From Christensenellaceae bacterium (GTDB lineage: Bacteria > Bacillota > Clostridia > Christensenellales > UBA1750): a stretch of 22,854 nucleotides of DNA. The notes under the pieces are model-generated. The model saw only the letters and a program-made list of their open reading frames with translations, made no database searches and was not told the DNA's origin. The position numbers were made by a program, and so were the translations under genes. Positions 1 to 6,514 of the stretch are shown here, in pieces; within the stretch, counting starts at the first letter, position 1; every line of letters starts with the position of its first letter. The stretch lies in NCBI GenBank assembly GCA_031287285.1, contig JAITTC010000071.1:1-22854 (forward strand). Reading direction: 5' to 3'.

Positions 1-459
1 CATGAAGGCCTTACCCGCGCCGCCCTCTTCGCCGGGGCAGCCATAAAAGACCACGGTGCCGGGCTTGCCGGTCTTTTGCAAATACTCCTTCACGGCAAAG
101 GCTGCGGCCAGCGAGCCTGCGCCCAGCAGGTTGTGGCCACAGCCGTGGCCGGAGCCGTTCTTCACAAGCTCGCGCCGCTCGGCGACGCCAGCCTCCTGCG
201 AAAGGCCCGAGAGGGCGTCGAACTCGCCCAAAATGCCGATGATCGGCCTGCCGCTGCCGAAGCTGCCTGAAAAGGCGGTCGGCACGCCGCAAAGCCCGGT
301 TTCAACTTGGAAGCCTTCCCTTTGCAGAACGTCCACATAGAGCTGCATGGACTGAAACTCCTTTAATGAAAGCTCGGCAAAGCCCCAAATTCGGTCGGAA
401 AGCTCGGTGAAGACCTGGCTGTTCTTTTCGATATAAGAGAAAAGCTCTTGCTTTGTCAT
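1..459 (-). CDS. M20-family amidohydrolase (AbgB-like), 5' part only
   Basis: The first 153 codons of a metal-dependent amidohydrolase/peptidase are present; the rest lies beyond position 1. The start is ATG at 459-457, behind a strong AAGGAGG ribosome binding site and a good promoter. Visible M20 motifs are GEFDAL (the acidic metal/catalytic segment), GHGCGHNLLG (the His and Cys metal-ligand loop of the aminoacylase/AbgB branch) and GCPGEEGGAGK (the Glu-Glu pair holding the catalytic base). Known members hydrolyse N-acyl or N-aminobenzoyl amino acids or small peptides in the cytosol. The closest style is the p-aminobenzoyl-glutamate hydrolase subunit B / amidohydrolase group, but the substrate cannot be assigned. 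It is divergent from the GNAT gene. The family call is firm and the substrate is unknown. Confidence 0.88.
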   Translation of the reverse strand, partial: MTKQELFSYIEKNSQVFTELSDRIWGFAELSLKEFQSMQLYVDVLQREGFQVETGLCGVPTAFSGSFGSGRPIIGILGEFDALSGLSQEAGVAERRELVKNGSGHGCGHNLLGAGSLAAAFAVKEYLQKTGKPGTVVFYGCPGEEGGAGKAFM

Positions 460-482
460 GAAAGCCCCTCCTTTTTTGCCTT

Positions 483-511
483 ACTATAGGGGAAAACGCC
501 TTAAAAGTCAA
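483..511 (-). promoter_or_regulatory. Sigma-A promoter of the M20 amidohydrolase gene
   Basis: Read on the minus strand, TTGACT (511-506) and TATAGT (488-483) are separated by exactly 17 bp, each matching 5 of 6 consensus positions. The -10 lies about 24 bp upstream of the start codon, so the leader is short and carries the AAGGAGG site. Confidence 0.75.
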
Positions 512-538
512 GCCTAGCAGAAGCCTGATGGGGCCGCG

Positions 539-566
539 GGGCAAGGCTGCGCCCTTGCTCTTTTTT
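539..566 (+). terminator. Terminator-like hairpin in the divergent intergenic region
   Basis: An 8-bp stem (539-546 with 553-560, one G-T pair) and a 6-nt loop are followed directly by six T residues on the plus strand, the form of an intrinsic terminator. No plus-strand gene ends upstream, so it would act on a leader or readthrough transcript, or it may be fortuitous. Its right arm overlaps the proposed -35 of the GNAT promoter. Confidence 0.35.
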
Positions 567-583
567 GCGCCGTATTATATACT
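555..583 (+). promoter_or_regulatory. Candidate sigma-A promoter of the GNAT-rodA unit
   Basis: TTGCTC (555-560) is followed after 17 bp by TATACT (578-583). The -10 matches 5 of 6 positions and the -35 only the TTG. It is placed correctly for the TTG start at 611, but the weak -35 keeps this tentative. Confidence 0.45.
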
Positions 584-610
584 GCAAAAAAGCCGAGGGA
601 GGGAAATTCA

Positions 611-1186
611 TTGCGCTATTTTGAAAAGATCGCGGGCGAAAGGCTCTATCTTTCCCCAATCAACGAAGACGACGCGCCCCTCTATACCCGCTGGATGAAC
701 GACCCCCTGATTTCGAAAAACCTCGGCAGCGCGCAGAGGCTTTTGGGCCTCTTTGCAGAAGCGCAGGCGGTTCAGGGCTTGGCGCGCAGTGAAACGGATT
801 ACCACTTCGCCATCGTTTTAAGGGAAGAGGATCGGCTGATCGGCGGAATCAGCCTGATGAGGCTGAATTTCATCGATCGGCGCGGCGAGTGCGGGCTGTT
901 CATCGGCGAAGAAGGGGATCGCGGCAAGGGCTACGGCGCCGAGGCGCTGCGCCTGCGCCTTGGCTACGCCTTTTTGGTTCTTGGGCTGCACAGCGCATCC
1001 CTGAACGTTTTTGCCTTCAACCAAAGGGCGATCGCCTGCTATGAGAAGGTGGGCTTTCAAGAAAGCGGCAGGAGGCGCGAGGCGCATTATGCCGATGGGC
1101 GCTTTCACGACACGATCATGATGGACATTTTGGCGGCGGAATACGGCCTGCTCTACCCCAAAAGCGACGGGGATTTGGGCGCTTAA
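611..1186 (+). CDS. GNAT N-acetyltransferase (RimJ/RimL type)
   Basis: A protein of 191 residues of the GCN5-related acetyltransferase family, which moves an acetyl group from acetyl-CoA to an amine. The N-terminus GERLYLSPINEDD resembles the RimJ/RimL-like branch. RGKGYGAEAL (about residues 100-109) is the acetyl-CoA pyrophosphate-binding motif, and NQRAIACYEKVGF is the usual C-terminal motif B region. The start is TTG at 611 behind GAGGGAGGG; no ATG lies near the ribosome binding site. The gene ends 23 bp before rodA, so the two are probably cotranscribed. The acceptor (protein N-terminus, antibiotic or metabolite) cannot be read from the sequence. Confidence 0.85.
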   Translation: MRYFEKIAGERLYLSPINEDDAPLYTRWMNDPLISKNLGSAQRLLGLFAEAQAVQGLARSETDYHFAIVLREEDRLIGGISLMRLNFIDRRGECGLFIGEEGDRGKGYGAEALRLRLGYAFLVLGLHSASLNVFAFNQRAIACYEKVGFQESGRRREAHYADGRFHDTIMMDILAAEYGLLYPKSDGDLGA

Positions 1187-1209
1187 GCGAAAGGTAAACG
1201 AAACAAGGC

Positions 1210-2379
1210 ATGCTATTTAAAAAAAACAACGGCTATTTTTTGGATCGACTGCGGGGGCGCTTTGACGGGCTCCTGTTTTTGCTGGTGCTTGCCCTGTCGA
1301 TCCTGGGCGTGATGCTCATCGCCAACGCCACGGCGGACCCTTATGCCCAAAGTGAGGGCTCGGGCATCGCCTCGCGCCTGGTGGGGCTGCTCACGCGCTC
1401 TGCAGGGCTTCAACTGACCTGGGTCGGCGTGGGGCTTGCCGCGTTTTTCTTGGTCTACCTGCTGTTTGACTATCGCATCTACGGCGAGTTCGCCATCCCG
1501 ATCTATATCGCGGCGAATCTGCTCCTGATCGCGGTGCTCTTCCTGCCCAAGGTGCGCGGCATCGGCGCCTTCATGACCTGGATGAGCGATAGAACCTTTC
1601 AACCCTCCGAGGTTTGCAAGGTGGCCATCATCATCACCCTTGCGCGGCATCTTTCGAGCAAAAACGGTCGCATTTCAAGCGTAAAGGAGTTTTTGCCCTT
1701 CTTGCTGCACTTCGCCCTGCCGTTTGGGATCATCATTCTGCAGGATGATTACGGCACAGCCCTGGTGTTTTTGGCGATCTTCGTCGGCATGCTCTTCGTT
1801 TCTGGCATAGATCTTCGGATATTCTTGGGCTTTGCGGCGGCAGGCGGGCTCGCTGCGGTCGGCTCATGGCCGTTTCTGTCGGATTTCCGGCGCGAAAGGG
1901 TGCTGAACTTCCTCAATCCGGCCCGGGATATCTCGGGCGGGGGCCTGCACGTTTATTATTCAAAAATCGCGGTTGGCTCGGGGCAGGTTTCCGGCAAGGG
2001 GCTCTTCGTCGAGGGCAGCATCAGCCAGCTTGACTTCGTTCCCGTCAAGCACTCGGACTTCATCTTTGCGGTGACCGCGGAATCCGTGGGCTTCATCGGC
2101 TGCCTGGTGATCCTTACGCTGTACCTCGTGCTGCTCATGCGGCTGTTCTATCTCTCGTTCAAGATGCTCGACCCCTTCGGCTCGTACATCATCGCGGGCG
2201 TGGGCTCCATGCTGCTTTTTCACATCATCGAAAACGTCGGCATGACCATCGGCATCATGCCGGTCACCGGCATTCCGCTGCCGTTTTTAAGCTATGGGGG
2301 CAGCTCGCTCCTGGCCAACATGCTAGCCATGGGCCTGGTCTTCAACGTGCTTAGAAACCAGCAAAGAAGTTTATTCTAA
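1210..2379 (+). CDS. rodA: RodA-type peptidoglycan glycosyltransferase (SEDS family)
   Basis: A polytopic membrane protein of 389 residues in the FtsW/RodA/SpoVE family. These enzymes polymerise lipid II into glycan strands together with a class B penicillin-binding protein; RodA does so for the side wall. About ten hydrophobic segments are visible. Family signatures are DYGTALV (about residue 180), KHSDFIFAV with the Asp near residue 283 that is essential in characterised family members, and GIPLPFLSYGGSS near the C-terminus. RodA is preferred over FtsW or SpoVE because rodA commonly sits just upstream of spoIVFA/spoIVFB in Clostridia. The ribosome binding site is weak (AAAGG, distant), so translation may depend on the upstream gene. 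The SEDS call is firm; the subtype rests on context. Confidence 0.88.
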   Translation: MLFKKNNGYFLDRLRGRFDGLLFLLVLALSILGVMLIANATADPYAQSEGSGIASRLVGLLTRSAGLQLTWVGVGLAAFFLVYLLFDYRIYGEFAIPIYIAANLLLIAVLFLPKVRGIGAFMTWMSDRTFQPSEVCKVAIIITLARHLSSKNGRISSVKEFLPFLLHFALPFGIIILQDDYGTALVFLAIFVGMLFVSGIDLRIFLGFAAAGGLAAVGSWPFLSDFRRERVLNFLNPARDISGGGLHVYYSKIAVGSGQVSGKGLFVEGSISQLDFVPVKHSDFIFAVTAESVGFIGCLVILTLYLVLLMRLFYLSFKMLDPFGSYIIAGVGSMLLFHIIENVGMTIGIMPVTGIPLPFLSYGGSSLLANMLAMGLVFNVLRNQQRSLF

Positions 2380-2382
2380 GCG

Positions 2383-2412
2383 CTCATATTCAGCCCGATT
2401 TGGACATACCGT
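2383..2412 (+). promoter_or_regulatory. Sigma-E-type (mother-cell) promoter of spoIVFA-spoIVFB
   Basis: CTCATATT (2383-2390) and CATACCGT (2405-2412) are separated by 14 bp. They match the Bacillus/Clostridium sigma-E pattern, ATATT at -35 and CATAC at -10, with normal spacing. Transcription would begin near 2419, just ahead of the ribosome binding site at 2427-2431. This fits the known mother-cell control of spoIVF genes. Confidence 0.65.
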
Positions 2413-2435
2413 TTACAAAAAGGGTTGGAGGCTTG

Positions 2436-3233
2436 ATGCGCATGGACAAATGGGAATATAACAGCGGCGGCAGGCTGCGCGCGGTGACCGAGGCGGACCG
2501 GCGCTACAACATCGAGAGGGAAAGGCTGGCCATGCGGAAGCGCCAGGGCCTGGCCAGGCGCGGCCGCAACGCCTACCAAAACGCCCTCAACAAGTACAAG
2601 AGCTGGTATGATGGGAGCGCGGAGCCCCGGGAAAATGGCGAAAAGGGGCCGAATCGCAGCCGGCTGATGATGCAGTCCGCCGCATGCCTGGCCGTTTTGG
2701 CCTTGCTGGCCGGGGCGAAGTACCTGCCGTTTGGGCCCTCGAAGCAGTTTGTTGAAACGGTCAAGACCGTGGCGACGGTTTCGATGGAGGATTCCGGGGT
2801 CAGCGAGGCGCTGGGCAAGCTCAAGTTCGTCAGCAACATGATTCCGGATTCGGTTCTGGTCTTTTGGAATAAGGGCTTTGAGCAGGCGCCCAAGACCCTC
2901 GAGGCGCCCCTTAAGGACGCTCGCCTGGCCATGAAAGAGGGCGAGAGCGGCTGGTTCCTGGGCGAAGGGCCCGCGCTTGTGATGGCCGATGGCAAGGTGA
3001 AGTCCGTGGTGCGCTCGCGCTATGGCGGCTACCGCGCCGTGGTGGAGCATGCGGGCGGCATGAGCAGCAGCTACGAGCCGCTGACCGGCGTGCGCGTCGC
3101 CCCGGGCGATGAATTGCGCGCAACGCAGAGCCTCGGCACGCCAGTGACCGAGGAGGGGCGGTCAAAGCTGCTGGTGAGCGTCTTCCTCAACGACGAAAGC
3201 GCCGATCTTAGCGCGTATTTCGAGCAGCCGTGA
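2436..3233 (+). CDS. spoIVFA: SpoIVFA-like protein, membrane-anchored degenerate LytM (M23) domain
   Basis: 265 residues from ATG 2436. A basic N-terminal cytoplasmic part (1-75) is followed by one membrane segment (about 76-97) and a C-terminal M23/LytM-like domain (about 175-255) with the pattern GYRAVVEHAGGMSSSYEPL and VAPGDELRATQSLG. The HxH metal-ligand position reads YEP, so the domain should not be an active peptidase, as in Bacillus SpoIVFA. There the protein holds the SpoIVFB protease in check in the outer forespore membrane until SpoIVB cleaves it. ATG 2436 is chosen because GGAGG lies at 2427-2431; ATG 2442 is equally possible. A longer reading from TTG 2400 would begin upstream of the predicted transcription start. 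It overlaps spoIVFB by 4 bp. Confidence 0.82.
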   Translation: MRMDKWEYNSGGRLRAVTEADRRYNIERERLAMRKRQGLARRGRNAYQNALNKYKSWYDGSAEPRENGEKGPNRSRLMMQSAACLAVLALLAGAKYLPFGPSKQFVETVKTVATVSMEDSGVSEALGKLKFVSNMIPDSVLVFWNKGFEQAPKTLEAPLKDARLAMKEGESGWFLGEGPALVMADGKVKSVVRSRYGGYRAVVEHAGGMSSSYEPLTGVRVAPGDELRATQSLGTPVTEEGRSKLLVSVFLNDESADLSAYFEQP

Positions 3234-4123
3234 CGCTTTGCGTAATCGGGGGCGTGCGCATCCGCGCGCGCCCCTCTGTTTTGCTGCTGGGCGGGCTTTG
3301 CCTGCTGTTTGGCGAGGCGGAGGGCTTATTGCTCGCCGCCGCCCTGCTCTGCGCGCACGAGGCGGCGCATGGGCTCGCCGCCCGCGCGCTTGGGCTGCAG
3401 CTACTCGAAATCGAGCTTGCGCCCTTCGGCGGTGTGGCGCAAATCGCCGGCGTGGAGCAAGCGCCGGTGCGCGAGGCGCTCGTGGCGGCTGCCGGGCCGC
3501 TGTGCAACCTCTGCCTGGCGGCGCTCGGCGGGCTTTTTGCCTATTGCCTGCCTGAGAGTACCCCTTATTTGGCGGGCTTTATCGCCGCGAACCTGATTTT
3601 GTGTCTTTTTAACCTGCTGCCTGCCTACCCCTTAGATGGCGGGCGGCTTTTGCGCGCCCTTTTATTGGCCTTTTGCGAGTTTCAAACGGCTTCGCGCGTC
3701 GCCGCCGGGCTTGGGCTGCTCTGCGGGCTGGGCGTCATGGCGCTGAGCGCGCCGGTCTACCTTGCATCGGGGAAGTGGAACCTGAGCCTGGTCCTTGGCG
3801 GGCTTACGCTCTTCCTCGCGGCGCTGCGAGAGATGCGCAGCGCGCGGCTTGACGCGGCGCGGCGGCTGCTCAAGATGCGAATTCGGCTGGAGGAGGGCAG
3901 GCCGGTGCCCCTGCGCACGCTGATCGTGCCCGAGGGGACGCGGCCCGAGGTTCTTTTGCGGCATTTTAAGCCAGGGGCGATCTATAGGGTGCTGGTTGTG
4001 GATGAGAAGCTGCGCGCCCGGCGCGAAAGCTGGCAATGGGAAATACAGGATGAACTATTCGGCGAAAAGAGGGCCTTACAAGGAGAGGAATTGAGATTGC
4101 AGCATGGAAGCATGGGGCGATGA
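3230..4123 (+). CDS. spoIVFB: SpoIVFB-like M50 site-2 intramembrane metalloprotease
   Basis: 297 residues, several membrane segments. Zinc ligands are HEAAH (residues 43-47) and the Asp of NLLPAYPLDGG (128-138); AAGPLCN (87-93) is the conserved site-2 protease loop. SpoIVFB family members cut pro-sigma-K inside the membrane during sporulation, under control of SpoIVFA. The start is GTG at 3230 in a GTGA overlap with the spoIVFA stop and has no ribosome binding site of its own, so translation is coupled. The region after residue about 215 probably corresponds to the C-terminal CBS-like domain. The last 25 residues or so (from QDELFGEK) lie inside a sequence that is duplicated 256 bp downstream, so the native C-terminus may have been altered. 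Confidence 0.86.
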   Translation: MTLCVIGGVRIRARPSVLLLGGLCLLFGEAEGLLLAAALLCAHEAAHGLAARALGLQLLEIELAPFGGVAQIAGVEQAPVREALVAAAGPLCNLCLAALGGLFAYCLPESTPYLAGFIAANLILCLFNLLPAYPLDGGRLLRALLLAFCEFQTASRVAAGLGLLCGLGVMALSAPVYLASGKWNLSLVLGGLTLFLAALREMRSARLDAARRLLKMRIRLEEGRPVPLRTLIVPEGTRPEVLLRHFKPGAIYRVLVVDEKLRARRESWQWEIQDELFGEKRALQGEELRLQHGSMGR

Positions 4124-4302
4124 TCCGCAAATGGCGGGATGGCTTGTGCGGCGCTTCACCGAAGCGGCCCTTTTCGTGAAGGCGGAGGATGGGAGCCTGA
4201 AATTCCAACGCTTCACGGGCTAGAACGGCTCGCGTTATTTAGGATGAAAGAGCTGAGATCCGGGTAAAAAACCGGGCTGCGAAATGAATAAGAAGCGAAA
4301 TC
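4047..4302 (+). repeat. Tandem duplication, copy 1 (256-bp unit)
   Basis: The unit begins with 30 bp identical to 4303-4332, and similarity continues for the whole 256 bp. Identity is about 80% by eye, mainly transitions plus small changes. It includes the last 77 bp of spoIVFB and about 180 bp after it. Similarity may begin slightly earlier, since GAAAT also precedes both copies. Confidence 0.85.
4104..4223 (+). CDS. Small open reading frame overlapping the spoIVFB end, 39 aa
   Basis: The ATG at 4104 lies within spoIVFB in another frame and follows AAGGAGAGG by about 15 bp, which is long. The product begins MEAWGDD and contains WLVRRFTEAALFVKAEDGS, a plausible soluble peptide that I do not recognise. 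The second copy of the unit carries a related frame (MEVWGDD), but the differences between copies are mostly amino-acid-changing. That argues against strong selection on the peptide. It could be a small gene, a fragment of a lost downstream gene, or chance. Confidence 0.3.
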   Translation: MEAWGDDPQMAGWLVRRFTEAALFVKAEDGSLKFQRFTG

Positions 4303-4552
4303 AGGATGAACTATTCGGCGAAAAGAGGGCCTCACAAGGGGAGGAGCCGGGGTTGCAGCATGGAAGTATGGGGCGATGATCTGCGAATGATGGTATGGCT
4401 TATGCGGCGCTTCACCGAAGCGGCCTTTTTTATGAAGGCGGGGGAGGGGAGCCTGAAATTACAACGTTTGCGGGCTGGAACGGCCCGCGTGATTAGGGCG
4501 GAAGGGCTTCCGGATAAAACCTGGGCTGCGGAATGAAAAAGGAGCGAAACGA
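4303..4552 (+). repeat. Tandem duplication, copy 2 (about 250 bp)
   Basis: This is the second unit, directly adjoining copy 1. It still carries the spoIVFB tail in an open frame (ELFGEKRA...QHGSMGR and stop at 4377-4379), now fused to ATG 4284 at the end of copy 1. Similarity ends near GGAGCGAAAC (4541-4550), just before the terminator palindrome. Many differences from copy 1 are C to T or G to A. Confidence 0.85.
4360..4536 (+). pseudogene. Diverged second copy of the small reading frame, 58 aa
   Basis: The frame starts at the position equivalent to 4104 in copy 1 (offset exactly 256) and keeps the core RRFTEAA and EGSLKLQR. It lacks the stop found in copy 1 and reads on to 4536. Substitutions relative to copy 1 show no excess of silent changes. 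It is treated as a duplicated fragment; a functional small protein is possible but unsupported. Confidence 0.3.
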
Positions 4553-4556
4553 CGAA

Positions 4557-4584
4557 GGAGCGGAAGGCGATCGCCTTCCGCTCC
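4557..4584 (+). terminator. Perfect palindromic terminator between convergent genes
   Basis: GGAGCGGAAGGCGA is followed immediately by its exact reverse complement (14 bp each arm), then TCTTTATAT on the plus strand. On the minus strand it lies about 20 bp after the beta-helix lipoprotein stop, so it may serve both convergent units. The tail is only moderately T-rich. The centre contains GCGATCGC. Confidence 0.6.
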
Positions 4585-4603
4585 TCTTTATATGCCGGAG
4601 GTT

Positions 4604-6502
4604 TTATGCGACCGGCGTGGCACCGCCGGATGGCGGGGCTGCCCCTCCGTCGCTGCTGCGCCCCGGCCTTTGCCCGCCGCCCGGGAAGCCGCCTTCCGGC
4701 GCCCCGCCTCCCGGGAAGGCTCCGCCGCGCCCGCCCTGGCCGCCAAACATGCCCCCGCCGCCTTCCCCTGCCGTGGCTGTGGCGAGCGGCGTTTCGCTGT
4801 GATAGATCTCGTAGCTTTCACCGGCCTGAATCTCCGGGCAAGAGAAGGCCATCACCCGAATGCTTGCGCTCGGCGTATAAGCCAGAAGGGTTTTGCCGTC
4901 CTTGCGGACGCTGATTTCGCTTCCCGCGGCGATTTCCGCGCTCGCGTAGACATAGCTTTGGCTCGAATCCGCGCCCGGGTTCACGCCGGTGCTCAAGGTT
5001 CCCGCGTAGATGATCGTTCCGCCCGTGAACTTCACCGTTCCGCCTGCGTCGAGCGCGTCGCCGTCCCGCTCGGGGAGGGCTTCGCTGATGAGCAGGCCGC
5101 CGCTGATCTCGATGGAGCCGTTGGAATCGAGGCCGTCGCTGCGCGTTTGAACCCTTACCGCGCCGCCGCTGATGGAGAGGAGGTGGTCGCCGCCCGCGCC
5201 GCCTGGCGCGAAGGCGTCGCGGCCAAATCGGCCGCCGAGGCCGCTGCCATCGTTGCCGCCCGCCGCATTGATGCCATCATCCGATGAAACGACGCTGATT
5301 TCGCCGCCCGAAATGTAGACATTGCTGCCCTCAAGGCCCTCGTAGGACTCAAGCACCGTGACGCTTCCGCCGCTGATGCGCAGATCGCCATCCGCGTGGA
5401 TGCCATCGTCGCCAGAACGAAGGCTTAACTCGCCGCCGCTGATTTCAGCGCTCGCATTCGTGTGCAGGGCGTCGTCCTGGCTGTCGATTTCGAAGCTTCC
5501 GCCCAAAATCACCAGATCGCCGCCCGATTTGATGCCCTTTTGGCTGCTCGATTCTCCGCTTGAGCCACCGGCCGCCTGCCCTGCGCCGCCCGATGCGATG
5601 CGGAAGCTTCCGCCGCCGATGGTAAGGGCCCTGTCTGCCTGCAGGCCATCGTTCCCGGCGCTCAGCTCGAAGCTTCCCCCTTCGATGAGCAGCCAGCCCA
5701 TTTCCGCGTCCGCTGTGTTGTTGGTCTGGATGGCGTCGGCCCCTGCCTGAACGGCGAACTCGCCGCCCAGAATCTCGACGGAGTCATTGCCCCGGATGCC
5801 GTGCTTTAAGGCGTTAATCTCAAAAACTCCGCTTGCGATGAGCAAAGCATCCTTGCTCACGACGCCGTTTTGAAAGCCTGCGTCGATGGTCAGGCTGCCC
5901 AGACCGTTGATGCTTAAATCGCCCTTGGAAAAGAGCGCCGCGTTTGGCTCCTCTTCGTCTTCATTTTCGTAGATGAAGTTCGCGCCCCCGTCGGTGAGCG
6001 CGTTTTTCGTGCCCTCAGCCAGGGTGAGAAGGAGCTTCTTGCAGCCTTTCGCGTAGATTGGCGCGCCGCTTTTGTTCGTGATCTCGGCGCCGTTGAGCAC
6101 CAGGCGCACGAGGGCCTCCTTCCCTGCGTCGACGACGATCTGCCCATCTGCCAGGCTGCCGCTGAGCAGATAGGTCCCGGCCGCGCTGATCGTCACGACG
6201 CGGCCGCTTGCCGAGGCGCCCGGGCCGTCGATGGCGGCGCTTTCGCCGTTTAAGCGAATGGCGGTTGCCAGGGCCGCGTCAAAGCTCGCGTCCGTATCCT
6301 CGGGGCCTGGCGAACGCGCGGGCAGGGCGGCCGCCGCGCTGGGCGCCGCAGAGGGGCCTGCCACGGAAGCTGCGGAGGGTTCTTCCTGGGGTTCATCGCT
6401 CGCGCTGGCTGCCCTGCCGCAGCCCATGAGGGTTAAAAACAGCCACGCGGCGGCGAGCAGCAGCGCGAGGGTTTTTGCGCTTCTTTTTATGCTTCTTTTC
6501 AT
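4604..6502 (-). CDS. Cthe_2159-like carbohydrate-binding beta-helix lipoprotein
   Basis: A 632-residue exported lipoprotein: basic N-terminus, hydrophobic core, lipobox LMGC with the lipidated Cys at residue 28. A Ser/Ala/Pro-rich spacer (about 30-68) follows. The body is built of repeated rungs of the type ISGG-x(8)-DDGI-x-A-x-GD, at least eight by eye, which predicts a right-handed parallel beta-helix. This matches the Cthe_2159 (PF14262) family, whose founding member from Clostridium thermocellum binds plant polysaccharides and calcium. The C-terminal 60 residues are Gly/Pro-rich (GGGMFGGQGG, FPGGG). The AAGGAGG site overlaps the stop of the upstream DUF4956 gene, so it is the third gene of an operon VTC-DUF4956-Cthe_2159. 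Ligand and partner are not visible in the sequence. Confidence 0.85.
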   Translation of the reverse strand: MKRSIKRSAKTLALLLAAAWLFLTLMGCGRAASASDEPQEEPSAASVAGPSAAPSAAAALPARSPGPEDTDASFDAALATAIRLNGESAAIDGPGASASGRVVTISAAGTYLLSGSLADGQIVVDAGKEALVRLVLNGAEITNKSGAPIYAKGCKKLLLTLAEGTKNALTDGGANFIYENEDEEEPNAALFSKGDLSINGLGSLTIDAGFQNGVVSKDALLIASGVFEINALKHGIRGNDSVEILGGEFAVQAGADAIQTNNTADAEMGWLLIEGGSFELSAGNDGLQADRALTIGGGSFRIASGGAGQAAGGSSGESSSQKGIKSGGDLVILGGSFEIDSQDDALHTNASAEISGGELSLRSGDDGIHADGDLRISGGSVTVLESYEGLEGSNVYISGGEISVVSSDDGINAAGGNDGSGLGGRFGRDAFAPGGAGGDHLLSISGGAVRVQTRSDGLDSNGSIEISGGLLISEALPERDGDALDAGGTVKFTGGTIIYAGTLSTGVNPGADSSQSYVYASAEIAAGSEISVRKDGKTLLAYTPSASIRVMAFSCPEIQAGESYEIYHSETPLATATAGEGGGGMFGGQGGRGGAFPGGGAPEGGFPGGGQRPGRSSDGGAAPPSGGATPVA

Positions 6503-6514
6503 GTAAGAACCTCC

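Noticed and set aside
2400..2435. Longer spoIVFA start at TTG 2400
   Set aside because: The codons would overlap the sigma-E promoter and lie before the likely transcript start; GGAGG fits ATG 2436 or 2442.
2376..3050. Minus-strand open frame of 224 codons
   Set aside because: It is antisense to spoIVFA, which has motifs, a ribosome binding site and context; the minus product shows no domain.
4533..4802. Frame starting MKKERND at 4533
   Set aside because: It runs through the terminator palindrome and then antisense through the lipoprotein gene, giving a Pro-rich product from the GC-rich 3' repeats.
4592..5287. Plus-strand open frame of 231 codons
   Set aside because: It is antisense to the repetitive 3' part of the beta-helix lipoprotein. 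GC-rich repeats keep the opposite strand open, and its composition is Ala/Arg-rich without motifs.
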